DNA of 18,213 nucleotides from UBA3537 sp038106885 (GCA_038106885.1 JAYNFX010000032.1:1-18213), one strand, 5' to 3'. Shown: positions 8,225-15,629, numbered from the stretch's first letter. The notes: generated by a model from the sequence alone, not told the origin. A program made the numbers and translations.

Positions 8225-10780
8225 TTGAAGCAAACTATTAAAAAATTTATTCTACTATTCTTTAGCACATACATGTTCTTTGGATGTAATGCTGTTAAAA
8301 GAGTTAATAAAAACGAATTTCTTCTAAAAAAAAATACTTTCATAGTCGATGGGAAAATAATTAAGTCAGAAGAAATCTCAAGATTGTCATTCCATAATAA
8401 AAACAGTCATATTCTTGGAATTCCAGTTAGACTTCATATTTACAACTTGGCAAGACCTAACAAAGATTCTATTTTTGATAAATGGATAAACAAAAACAGT
8501 AAAAGAAAACAGCGCTATATTGACGCTTTTTCTAAAAAACAATTTCAAAAAATTAAAAAAACATCAATAGGTTTCAATAATTGGCTTTTAAAAACTGGTG
8601 AAGCCCCAGAAATATTAGATTCATTAAAAATCAATAAAACAAAACTAAATTTAGAAAGATATTATTTCTCTAAAGGATGGTTTGATAGAACTATTGACTA
8701 TAAAGTTAATATTCATGGAAAACAAAGAGCATCATTAGAGTATGAAATTTTTAAGGGTGATCCTTTCAAGATCTTAGAAATCAAAACTGATATAAAAACA
8801 AAAATCTTAGATTCAATATATCATGCATCAAATAATCATTCATTTATCAAAAAAAATACTCAATTTGATATTACAAACTTTGAGAATGAAAGAAATAGAC
8901 TTAACAATATTTTCAGAAACTCTGGTGTATATAATTTTTCACAGGATTATATAACTTTTGAAAATGACACAATAGGAAAGGACCACAAGGTTGATGTAAA
9001 AATAAACATACCAAATAAATTAATTAGGTCAGGTGATACTATTCTTCAAGAGCCTTTCAAGGTTTATAAAATCAAAGAAGTTAATATCTATACAGACGCA
9101 AGTTTTAAAAACAGAAGCAAGTTGAAAGCTGAAAAAATTCTCACTTTTAACGGTTTCAATTTTTATAATTACGTTAAATTAAAATATAGACCAAATTCAA
9201 TTACAAATGCTTTACAAATAGCTAAAGGTAAGCTCTACAGTGATTTAGATAAAACAAGGACATATCGCTATTTAAATGCTTTGAACACTTTCAAGTATCC
9301 AAATATTGAATATGTTGAAAATGCAATTGACAGTACATTAATTACAAATATTTATTTAACTCCCAAAAAAAAATATGGCTTAGGTTTTGACTTTAATGTA
9401 TCTCAAAGCAATATTCAAAAGATAGGATTGTCCTTTAGCTCAGGAATACTAATTAGAAATATATTTAAAGGTGCTGAAACCTTACAAATTTCAGCTCTTG
9501 GTGCTGTTGGAGCTTCAAAAGATGGGTCAAAAACTGAAGATCGATTTTTTGATATTAATGAATTAGGAACAGATATCAAACTTAATATCCCAAGACTATT
9601 CTTTCCATTAAATACCGAAAAAATTATCCCAAAGTATATGTTACCTACAACTCAGCTAGGTATGGGTTTTACTGGACAAAAAAATATAGGTTTAGATAAA
9701 CAAACTTTTAATGGAAGATTAAGTTACAGTTGGTCACCAAAAAAAAATAGAACCACCAACTTTGATCTGTTAAATTTACAATACGTTAGAAATCTTAATC
9801 CTGGAAATTATTTTAATGTATATCAAAATTCTTTTAATAGACTTGAAACAATTGCACTTGACACATATCCGACGCCTAGTGATTATATAACTCAAAATAG
9901 TTTAGGAGAAGAAATTTTAGACATTAACAATGCCGATGATTTTATAAGTTTAGTTAGCAATGATTCAAATTTTCAGTTCTCTAACCCTGACGATTTTCAA
10001 TCTGTTAGAAATATACGAGAAAGAAAAAATAGACTTACTCAAGACAACTTTATTTTGGCTAGTAATTTAAACTTAATTAAAGATAATCGTGAAAGTGCAT
10101 TTGATAACGATTTTTCAATTTTCAGGTTTAAACTTGAACTAGCAGGGAATTTGCTAAATTCTGTATCAGATTTAGTTGGTTTTGACAAAAATGAAAATGG
10201 AGAATTTGAAATAAATAATGTAGCTTTCTCTCAATATGCAAAATCCGAAATCGACTATATCAAACTATGGAATCTTGGAAGAAATAATGTAATTGCACTT
10301 AGGACTTTTATTGGAGTTGCTATACCAATTGGTAACTCTAATACTATTCCATTTTCAAAAAGTTTCTTTGCTGGAGGGTCAAATGACAATAGAGCATGGA
10401 CAGCATATAATCTTGGCCCTGGAAGATCTGACAATAACAATGAATTTAACGAGGCAAACTTTAAATTAGCATTTAGTTTGGAACATAGATATAAATTATT
10501 TAGTAAACTTGATGGTGCTTTTTTTATTGATGCAGGAAATATTTGGAATGTTCTGGATGATGTAGAAGATCCAAAAGCAATCTTTAACAGCCTAAAGTCA
10601 TTAAATGATATTGCAGTTGGATCTGGAATTGGACTTAGATATGATTTTGATTTTTTTATTTTAAGATTTGATATAGGATTCAAAACTTATAATCCAACCT
10701 ACCCAAAAAATCAAAGATGGCTAAAAGATTTTAATTTTAGCAATGCTGTTTATAATATTGGTATTAACTATCCTTTTTAG
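8225..10780 (+). CDS. tamL: Lipoprotein-type Omp85 outer membrane protein (TamL/BamA-like)
   Basis: A member of the BamA/TamA superfamily, probably the lipid-anchored TamL form of Bacteroidota, working in outer-membrane assembly or homeostasis with a TamB-like partner. From the TTG at 8225 the protein is 851 residues. MKQTIKKFILLFF is followed by MFFGC, a lipobox with Cys21, then NAVKRV, a start typical of this family. Residues 30-380 are POTRA-like. From about 382 (KYGLGFDFNV) beta-strands continue to the terminal NIGINYPF, ending in phenylalanine as barrels do. GGSNDNRAW at 717-725 matches the conserved loop-6 region. No in-frame ATG exists before 8273, which would destroy the signal sequence. 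The TTG at 8222 is an equally possible start. It is divergent from the RNA methyltransferase gene. Confidence 0.85.
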   Translation: MKQTIKKFILLFFSTYMFFGCNAVKRVNKNEFLLKKNTFIVDGKIIKSEEISRLSFHNKNSHILGIPVRLHIYNLARPNKDSIFDKWINKNSKRKQRYIDAFSKKQFQKIKKTSIGFNNWLLKTGEAPEILDSLKINKTKLNLERYYFSKGWFDRTIDYKVNIHGKQRASLEYEIFKGDPFKILEIKTDIKTKILDSIYHASNNHSFIKKNTQFDITNFENERNRLNNIFRNSGVYNFSQDYITFENDTIGKDHKVDVKINIPNKLIRSGDTILQEPFKVYKIKEVNIYTDASFKNRSKLKAEKILTFNGFNFYNYVKLKYRPNSITNALQIAKGKLYSDLDKTRTYRYLNALNTFKYPNIEYVENAIDSTLITNIYLTPKKKYGLGFDFNVSQSNIQKIGLSFSSGILIRNIFKGAETLQISALGAVGASKDGSKTEDRFFDINELGTDIKLNIPRLFFPLNTEKIIPKYMLPTTQLGMGFTGQKNIGLDKQTFNGRLSYSWSPKKNRTTNFDLLNLQYVRNLNPGNYFNVYQNSFNRLETIALDTYPTPSDYITQNSLGEEILDINNADDFISLVSNDSNFQFSNPDDFQSVRNIRERKNRLTQDNFILASNLNLIKDNRESAFDNDFSIFRFKLELAGNLLNSVSDLVGFDKNENGEFEINNVAFSQYAKSEIDYIKLWNLGRNNVIALRTFIGVAIPIGNSNTIPFSKSFFAGGSNDNRAWTAYNLGPGRSDNNNEFNEANFKLAFSLEHRYKLFSKLDGAFFIDAGNIWNVLDDVEDPKAIFNSLKSLNDIAVGSGIGLRYDFDFFILRFDIGFKTYNPTYPKNQRWLKDFNFSNAVYNIGINYPF

Positions 10781-10828
10781 AAATAATTTGTTTGCTATAA
10801 CGTTTTCGCACAAAAGTGAGAATTTCAT

Positions 10829-10846
10829 TTGTTAAAATTTTAACAA
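10829..10846. promoter_or_regulatory. 18-bp perfect palindrome upstream of fbaA, candidate operator
   Basis: TTGTTAAAATTTTAACAA is its own reverse complement over all 18 bases. It ends 17 bases before the TACTTTTG box of fbaA, so it covers the region where a -33 contact would be expected. This is the position of a classic operator for a dimeric regulator. As RNA it could only fold without a loop, so a DNA-level role is more likely. The regulator is unknown. Confidence 0.45.
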
Positions 10847-10863
10847 TTAGGAATTAATTTTAG

Positions 10864-10871
10864 TACTTTTG
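10864..10871 (+). promoter_or_regulatory. Putative -7 promoter box for fbaA
   Basis: TACTTTTG matches TAnnTTTG exactly and is followed by GCG. It lies 21 bases before the fbaA ATG, giving a leader of about 15 bases. The 18-bp palindrome sits just upstream. Confidence 0.5.
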
Positions 10872-10892
10872 CGACAAACTAAAATCTACTAA

Positions 10893-11960
10893 ATGAGTCA
10901 CTCAATTAAACCTGGAGTTGCATCCGGAAATGAAGTTCAAAAAATTTTTAAATTAGCTAAAGAAAAAGGATTTGCATTACCTGCTGTAAATGTTATTGGC
11001 TCAAATACAATTAACGCAGTACTGGAAACAGCTAAAAAACTAAATTCCCCTGTAATAATCCAATTTTCAAATGGAGGTGCACAATTTAACGCTGGAAAAG
11101 GTCTTTCTAATGAGGGTCAAAAAGCAGCAATAGCAGGTGCAATAGCAGGCGCAAAACATGTGCACCAAATGGCAGAAGCTTACCAAGTTCCTGTAATATT
11201 ACATACCGATCATTGTGCAAAAAAACTACTTCCTTGGATTGATGGTTTACTTGAAGCAAGCGAAGAATTTTATGCTTCTAATGGAAAGTCTTTATTTAGT
11301 TCTCATATGATTGATTTGTCCGAAGAACCTATTGAAGAAAATATAGAAATTTGTAAAAAATACTTACAAAGAATGTCTAAAATGGGTATGACACTTGAAA
11401 TTGAACTTGGTATTACTGGAGGTGAAGAAGATGGTGTTGACAACAGTGATGTAGATGTATCAAAACTTTACACTCAACCAGAAGAAGTTGCCTTTGCCTT
11501 TGAGGAATTAAGTAAAATCAGTAATCAATTTACAATTGCTGCTGCGTTCGGAAATGTTCACGGTGTGTATAAACCTGGAAATGTAAAGTTAACTCCTAAA
11601 ATTCTAAAGAATTCTCAAGAATTTATTTCAAAAAAATATAAAGTTGGTGAAAATCATATTGATTTTGTTTTTCATGGTGGATCAGGTTCATCAGTAGAAG
11701 AAATACGAGAAGCAATTAGTTATGGGGTTATAAAGATGAATATTGATACTGATCTTCAATATGCTTTTATGACTGGTATTAGAGATGATTTTAAATCAAA
11801 TGGTAAATATTTAGAATCTCAAATTGGAAACCCTGAAGGTGAAGATATTCCAAATAAAAAATTCTATGACCCAAGGCGTTGGCTTAGAAAAGGTGAGGAT
11901 GCTTTTAGTAAAAGACTCCAAAAAGCTTTTGAAGACTTAAACAATGTAAACACATTGTAA
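10893..11960 (+). CDS. fbaA: Class II (zinc) fructose-bisphosphate aldolase
   Basis: The enzyme splits fructose 1,6-bisphosphate into dihydroxyacetone phosphate and glyceraldehyde 3-phosphate, or runs in reverse in gluconeogenesis, in the cytoplasm. It belongs to the FbaA (class IIA) branch: 355 residues against 359 in E. coli, and the catalytic set keeps a constant offset of three from E. coli numbering. I see D106 and H107 in LHTDHCAKK, E171 in EIELGITGGEEDG, H223 in FGNVHGVYKPGN and H261 in FHGGSGS. NIDTDLQYAF at 283-292 is the conserved phosphate-binding stretch. accD starts 38 bases later on the same strand. The promoter box at 10864-10871 and the palindrome before it suggest dedicated control. 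Confidence 0.97.
   Translation: MSHSIKPGVASGNEVQKIFKLAKEKGFALPAVNVIGSNTINAVLETAKKLNSPVIIQFSNGGAQFNAGKGLSNEGQKAAIAGAIAGAKHVHQMAEAYQVPVILHTDHCAKKLLPWIDGLLEASEEFYASNGKSLFSSHMIDLSEEPIEENIEICKKYLQRMSKMGMTLEIELGITGGEEDGVDNSDVDVSKLYTQPEEVAFAFEELSKISNQFTIAAAFGNVHGVYKPGNVKLTPKILKNSQEFISKKYKVGENHIDFVFHGGSGSSVEEIREAISYGVIKMNIDTDLQYAFMTGIRDDFKSNGKYLESQIGNPEGEDIPNKKFYDPRRWLRKGEDAFSKRLQKAFEDLNNVNTL
11941..11958 (+). repeat. Short inverted repeat at the 3' end of fbaA
   Basis: ACAATGT, a 4-base loop AAAC and ACATTGT form a perfect 7-bp stem that covers the last codons of fbaA and touches its stop. It is followed by a run of A, not T, so it is not a normal rightward terminator. It could stabilise the mRNA end or be chance. 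Confidence 0.3.
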
Positions 11961-11969
11961 AAAAAAGCT

Positions 11970-11977
11970 TAAATTTG
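11970..11977 (+). promoter_or_regulatory. Possible weak promoter box for accD
   Basis: TAAATTTG fits TAnnTTTG in the 38-base gap before accD. The surroundings are almost pure A/T, so chance is a real alternative, and accD may simply be transcribed from the fbaA promoter. Confidence 0.22.
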
Positions 11978-11998
11978 ATTTTCAAAATTTAAATACTC

Positions 11999-12853
11999 AT
12001 GGCTTGGTTCAAAAGAACAGATAAAGGCATACAAACTCCTACTGAGGCTAAACGAGATACTCCTAAAGGATTATGGTATAAATCACCTACAGGGAAAATC
12101 ATTGAAACAGAGGAGCTAGAAAAAAATTTCTTTGTCAGCCCAGAAGATGGCTACCACGTACGAATTGGAAGTGGTGAATATTTCAGTATACTTTTTGATG
12201 ACAAATTCAAAGAGTTAGACAAGAATATTAGTTCGAAAGATCCACTAAAATTTTCTGACAAAAAAAAATATACTGACAGATTAGAAAGCGCTCAAAAGAA
12301 AACAAATCTCAATGACGCAGTCCGTACAGCTGTTGGCAAATCCAAAGGGAAAGATATAGTTATAGCTTGTATGGATTTTCGATTCATAGGAGGATCCATG
12401 GGTAGTGTAGTTGGAGAAAAAATTGCCAGAGCTGCTGATTATGCACTGAATAAAAAAATTCCTTTAATGATTATCTCCAAATCAGGAGGTGCTAGAATGA
12501 TGGAGGCTGCTCTCTCTCTGATGCAACTAGCTAAAACATCTGCTAAGTTAGCACAACTGGCTGATGCAGGGATTCCTTATATATCGCTTTGTACTGACCC
12601 AACAACTGGAGGAACAACAGCTTCATTTGCCATGCTCGGGGACATAAATATTAGTGAACCTGGAGCTTTGATTGGATTTGCAGGCCCTCGTGTTGTACGT
12701 GATACAACCGGAAAAGAACTCCCAGATGGTTTTCAAACTGCAGAATTTGTCCTTGAACATGGATTTTTAGACTTTATAACCCATCGTAAAGATCTAAAAG
12801 ACAAAATTAATCTGTATATTGATTTAATTCAAAACCTTCCTTTAAGGCCATAA
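11999..12853 (+). CDS. accD: Acetyl-CoA carboxylase carboxyltransferase subunit beta, without zinc-ribbon cysteines
   Basis: AccD pairs with AccA to move the carboxyl group from biotin to acetyl-CoA, making malonyl-CoA, the first committed step of fatty acid synthesis. The crotonase-like core is intact: ISKSGGARMMEA at about 159-170 and DPTTGGTTASFAMLGD at 200-215 hold the oxyanion-hole glycines, and ALIGFAGPRVV follows. The N-terminal segment that in E. coli forms a four-cysteine zinc ribbon is present and alignable (GLWYKSPTGK, then FVSPEDGYH), but every cysteine position holds another residue; the only cysteines are C124 and C198. From memory, other flavobacterial AccD proteins share this. 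Length (284) is slightly short. It sits between fbaA and rpsO, with a separate promoter box after it. Confidence 0.96.
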   Translation: MAWFKRTDKGIQTPTEAKRDTPKGLWYKSPTGKIIETEELEKNFFVSPEDGYHVRIGSGEYFSILFDDKFKELDKNISSKDPLKFSDKKKYTDRLESAQKKTNLNDAVRTAVGKSKGKDIVIACMDFRFIGGSMGSVVGEKIARAADYALNKKIPLMIISKSGGARMMEAALSLMQLAKTSAKLAQLADAGIPYISLCTDPTTGGTTASFAMLGDINISEPGALIGFAGPRVVRDTTGKELPDGFQTAEFVLEHGFLDFITHRKDLKDKINLYIDLIQNLPLRP

Positions 12854-12888
12854 AACCTATTTAATAGTATTTTTTTATTTAAAATACC

Positions 12889-12896
12889 TATATTTG
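12889..12896 (+). promoter_or_regulatory. Putative -7 promoter box for rpsO
   Basis: TATATTTG followed by CCGC is an exact TAnnTTTG match and resembles strong ribosomal promoters of this phylum. It would give a leader of roughly 50 bases, longer than others in this window, with a hairpin near its 5' end. Confidence 0.55.
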
Positions 12897-12905
12897 CCGC
12901 TCATT

Positions 12906-12918
12906 CCTGAAAATCAGG
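12906..12918 (+). promoter_or_regulatory. Stem-loop near the 5' end of the rpsO leader
   Basis: CCTGA, loop AAA and TCAGG form a perfect 5-bp stem. Given the promoter box at 12889-12896, the hairpin would lie at or very near the 5' end of the transcript and about 35 bases before the rpsO ATG. It might stabilise the mRNA or be part of an S15 feedback site; neither is shown by the sequence. Confidence 0.3.
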
Positions 12919-12953
12919 TATGCTACATAAAAATTATTTAAAAAAATATTGGA

Positions 12954-13223
12954 ATGTATTTAACAAAAAAAATTAAAGAGGATATCTTTAAAAAACACGG
13001 TAAGGAAGCAAAAAATACAGGCTCTGCTGAAGGTCAAATAGCTTTATTTACATACAGAATTAATCACTTAACAGATCATTTAAAGAATAATAAAAAAGAT
13101 TTTAATACTGAGCGATCATTAGTAAAGCTAGTAGGAAAGCGAAGATCGTTATTAGACTACTTGATGAAAAAGGATATATTAAGATACCGTGCAATTGTAA
13201 AAGAATTAGGTTTAAGAAAGTAA
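12954..13223 (+). CDS. rpsO: 30S ribosomal protein S15
   Basis: S15 binds the central domain of 16S rRNA early in 30S assembly and contributes to an intersubunit bridge. The 89-residue product has the family length and the key segments: NTGSAEGQIALFTYRINHLTDHLK at about 21-44 and RRSLLDYLMKKDILRYRAIVKELGLR at the C-terminus. The ATG is preceded by an A-rich stretch, not by a Shine-Dalgarno sequence. It has its own promoter box and a strong terminator 5 bases after the stop, so it is probably a single-gene unit although pnp follows, the same order as in E. coli. S15 represses its own translation in several bacteria through unrelated leader structures. Confidence 0.98.
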   Translation: MYLTKKIKEDIFKKHGKEAKNTGSAEGQIALFTYRINHLTDHLKNNKKDFNTERSLVKLVGKRRSLLDYLMKKDILRYRAIVKELGLRK

Positions 13224-13227
13224 TATT

Positions 13228-13256
13228 AAAGAAGAGGCTATACCTCTTCTTTTTTT
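13228..13256 (+). terminator. Intrinsic terminator after rpsO
   Basis: AAAGAAGAGG and CCTCTTCTTT form a perfect 10-bp stem around the loop CTATA, followed by a T run to 13256. It begins 5 bases after the rpsO stop codon and should largely separate rpsO from pnp transcription. Confidence 0.92.
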
Positions 13257-13283
13257 ATATATTTAACAACACTATAGAAGAAG

Positions 13284-13344
13284 CTAATTAAAAGTTTTTC
13301 ATTGGTCACAACACATGTCAACACAAAAACCAATGTTTAATTAG
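13284..13344 (+). promoter_or_regulatory. Interrupted inverted repeat in the pnp leader, candidate autoregulatory hairpin
   Basis: Two nested pairs of arms match exactly: CTAATTAAA (13284-13292) with TTTAATTAG (13336-13344), and CATTGGT (13300-13306) with ACCAATG (13329-13335). The right-hand arms are contiguous, while the left-hand arms are split by 7 bases, so the fold is a 16-bp stem with one 7-base bulge and a 22-base loop rich in A and C. The loop holds CAACACA twice, 10 bases apart. The structure ends 11 bases before the pnp ATG. In E. coli the pnp leader carries a hairpin cut by RNase III and used for feedback by PNPase; a similar role here is inference. Confidence 0.55.
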
Positions 13345-13355
13345 AAAAAAATAAA

Positions 13356-15569
13356 ATGATTCCAAAAGTATTTAAGGAGGTTATTGACCTCGGCGATGGA
13401 AGAGAAATATCCATTGAAACTGGGAAACTCGCCAAACAAGCTCATGGTTCAGTTGTAGTTCAATCTGGAAAGTGTATGCTGCTTTGTACTGTAGTTTCAA
13501 ATTACAAACAATCAGATGTTGATTTTTTACCATTAACTGTTGATTACAGAGAGAAATTTGCTGCTGCAGGAAGATATCCTGGAGGGTTTTTTAAACGTGA
13601 AGCTAGGCCTAGTGATGGCGAAGTTTTAACAATGCGTTTAGTTGACCGAGTGCTACGTCCACTATTCCCGAAAGATTATCATTCTGAAACACAAGTAATG
13701 ATTCAATTGATGTCTCATGACGAAGATGTAATGCCTGATGCTATGGCTGGATTAGCCGCATCTGCTGCAATTCAACTTTCTGATTTTCCTTTTGAATGTG
13801 CTATTTCTGAAGTTAGAGTAGGGCGTATCAATGGAGAATTCATTATCAATCCTACTAGAGCACAACTAGAAGAATCTGATATCGATATGATAATTGGTGC
13901 TTCTGCTGACTCTGTAATGATGGTGGAGGGTGAAATGGATGAAATATCTGAAGAAGAAATGACTGAAGCCATTAAGTTCGCACACGAAGCCATTAAAGCA
14001 CAATGTGTTGCACAAGAGCGATTAGCTAAAGCATTTGGTAAAAAAGAAGTTCGTGAATATGAGCCAGAACGTACAGATGAAGATTTAGCACAGAAAGTTT
14101 ATAACATGGCTTACGATAAAGTGTATGCGGTAGCTAAAGCTGGTTCTGCCAAACACGAAAGAAGCGCTGCTTTTTCTGAAATTAAAGATGGTATTATTTC
14201 TTCTTTTTCTGAAGAGGAACAAGAAGAATATGGATCATTAATTTCAAAGTATTATTACAAAGCTGAAAAAACGGCAATAAGAAATTTAACATTAGACGAA
14301 GGTATCCGATTAGATGGCCGAAAAACTGATGAAATCAGACCTATTTGGTGTGAAGTAGACTATTTACCATCTACGCATGGTTCGTCAATTTTCACTAGAG
14401 GTGAAACACAAGCGTTAGCAACCGTAACCCTAGGAACTTCAAGAGATGCAAATCAGATCGATATGCCATCTTTTGAAGGTGAAGAGCGTTTTTATTTACA
14501 TTACAACTTCCCTCCTTTCTCTACTGGTGAAGCTCGCCCAATTCGCGGAACATCACGTCGTGAAGTAGGACATGGTAACTTAGCACAACGAGCACTTAAA
14601 GGAATGGTACCTGATGACTGTCCATATACGGTTCGTGTTGTTAGTGAAGTTTTAGAAAGTAATGGATCCTCGTCAATGGCTACTGTTTGTTCTGGAACTA
14701 TGGCAATGATGGATGCCGGTGTTCAACTTAAAAAACCAGTTTCTGGAATTGCAATGGGACTTATTTCTGATGCTGATTCAGGAAAATACGCTGTATTATC
14801 CGATATTTTAGGAGATGAAGATCACCTTGGAGATATGGATTTTAAAGTCACTGGAACAGCAGATGGGATTACAGCTTGTCAGATGGATATTAAAGTTAAA
14901 GGACTATCATACGAGATTTTAGTCAAGGCGCTAAAACAAGCACGTGATGGAAGATTACATATATTAGATAAACTTACTGATACCATTGCTGTTCCTGCTC
15001 AGGATGTTAAACCTCATGCACCAAAAATGGTGACCCGAATAATTCCAAATGAATTTATTGGTACACTGATAGGCCCTGGCGGAAAAGTAATACAAGAACT
15101 TCAAAAAGAGACAGGAACAACAATTGTAATCAATGAAGATCCAGTAACTGAAGAAGGAATTGTTGAAATATTAGGTACAGATCAAGATGGTATTGATGCT
15201 GTTTTAGCAAAAATAGATTCAATTTTGTTTAAGCCAGAAGTCGGAAGTGTTTATGAAGTAAAGGTTATAAAAATGCTAGACTTCGGTGCTGTAGTAGAAT
15301 ATCTAGAAGCTCCTGGAAACGAAGTTTTACTACACGTTAGTGAACTAGCTTGGGAACGTACGGAAAATGTTTCAGATGTTGTAAATATGGGAGATGTTTT
15401 TGATGTTAAGTATTTTGGTATCGATTCTCGAACACGAAAAGAGAAAGTTTCGCGGAAGGCACTTCTACCTAAACCAGAAGGTTATGTAGAACGTCCGCCA
15501 AGAGATAAAAAGCCTAACAACAGAGGTCGTGACAACCGTCGTAATGACAGAAAACCAAGACGTGACTAA
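13356..15569 (+). CDS. pnp: Polyribonucleotide nucleotidyltransferase (PNPase)
   Basis: PNPase degrades RNA from the 3' end with phosphate, releasing nucleoside diphosphates, and can add tails in reverse; it acts as a trimer in the cytoplasm. All domains are present in order: first RNase PH domain (about 10-230), helical linker, second RNase PH domain (about 310-545) with GEARPIRGTSRREVGHG and GDEDHLGDMDFK holding D487 and D493, KH domain from about 556 with IGTLIGPGGKVIQ, S1 domain from about 627, and a basic arginine-rich tail (RGRDNRRNDRKPRRD). Length (737) is normal for Bacteroidota. The start follows an A-rich stretch without a Shine-Dalgarno. A large inverted repeat lies in the leader and an intrinsic terminator follows the stop. 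Confidence 0.98.
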   Translation: MIPKVFKEVIDLGDGREISIETGKLAKQAHGSVVVQSGKCMLLCTVVSNYKQSDVDFLPLTVDYREKFAAAGRYPGGFFKREARPSDGEVLTMRLVDRVLRPLFPKDYHSETQVMIQLMSHDEDVMPDAMAGLAASAAIQLSDFPFECAISEVRVGRINGEFIINPTRAQLEESDIDMIIGASADSVMMVEGEMDEISEEEMTEAIKFAHEAIKAQCVAQERLAKAFGKKEVREYEPERTDEDLAQKVYNMAYDKVYAVAKAGSAKHERSAAFSEIKDGIISSFSEEEQEEYGSLISKYYYKAEKTAIRNLTLDEGIRLDGRKTDEIRPIWCEVDYLPSTHGSSIFTRGETQALATVTLGTSRDANQIDMPSFEGEERFYLHYNFPPFSTGEARPIRGTSRREVGHGNLAQRALKGMVPDDCPYTVRVVSEVLESNGSSSMATVCSGTMAMMDAGVQLKKPVSGIAMGLISDADSGKYAVLSDILGDEDHLGDMDFKVTGTADGITACQMDIKVKGLSYEILVKALKQARDGRLHILDKLTDTIAVPAQDVKPHAPKMVTRIIPNEFIGTLIGPGGKVIQELQKETGTTIVINEDPVTEEGIVEILGTDQDGIDAVLAKIDSILFKPEVGSVYEVKVIKMLDFGAVVEYLEAPGNEVLLHVSELAWERTENVSDVVNMGDVFDVKYFGIDSRTRKEKVSRKALLPKPEGYVERPPRDKKPNNRGRDNRRNDRKPRRD

Positions 15570-15593
15570 ATTATTTTTAGTTGTTAATAATTT

Positions 15594-15629
15594 AAAAAAA
15601 GCCATTTTGAAATATAAATGGTTTTTTTT
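15594..15629 (+). terminator. Intrinsic terminator after pnp
   Basis: CCATTT (15602-15607) pairs with AAATGG (15616-15621) around an 8-base loop. The stem continues outward through a G-U pair and a run of seven A paired to seven T, the latter also serving as the T tract. It lies 25 bases after the pnp stop. Confidence 0.85.

Noticed and set aside
8155..8343. Small leftward open frame spanning the gap between the methyltransferase and TamL-like genes
   Set aside because: It would overlap both the start of the methyltransferase gene and the signal sequence of the TamL-like gene, and it has no recognisable features.
10255..10683. Leftward open frame opposite the 3' part of the TamL-like gene
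   Set aside because: Fully inside a well-supported barrel gene; its composition is that of an antisense shadow.
12920..12976. Possible 18-codon upstream reading frame overlapping the rpsO start in another frame
   Set aside because: It begins with ATG but has no ribosome-binding context and consists mainly of lysine, asparagine and tyrosine codons expected by chance in A/T-rich DNA.
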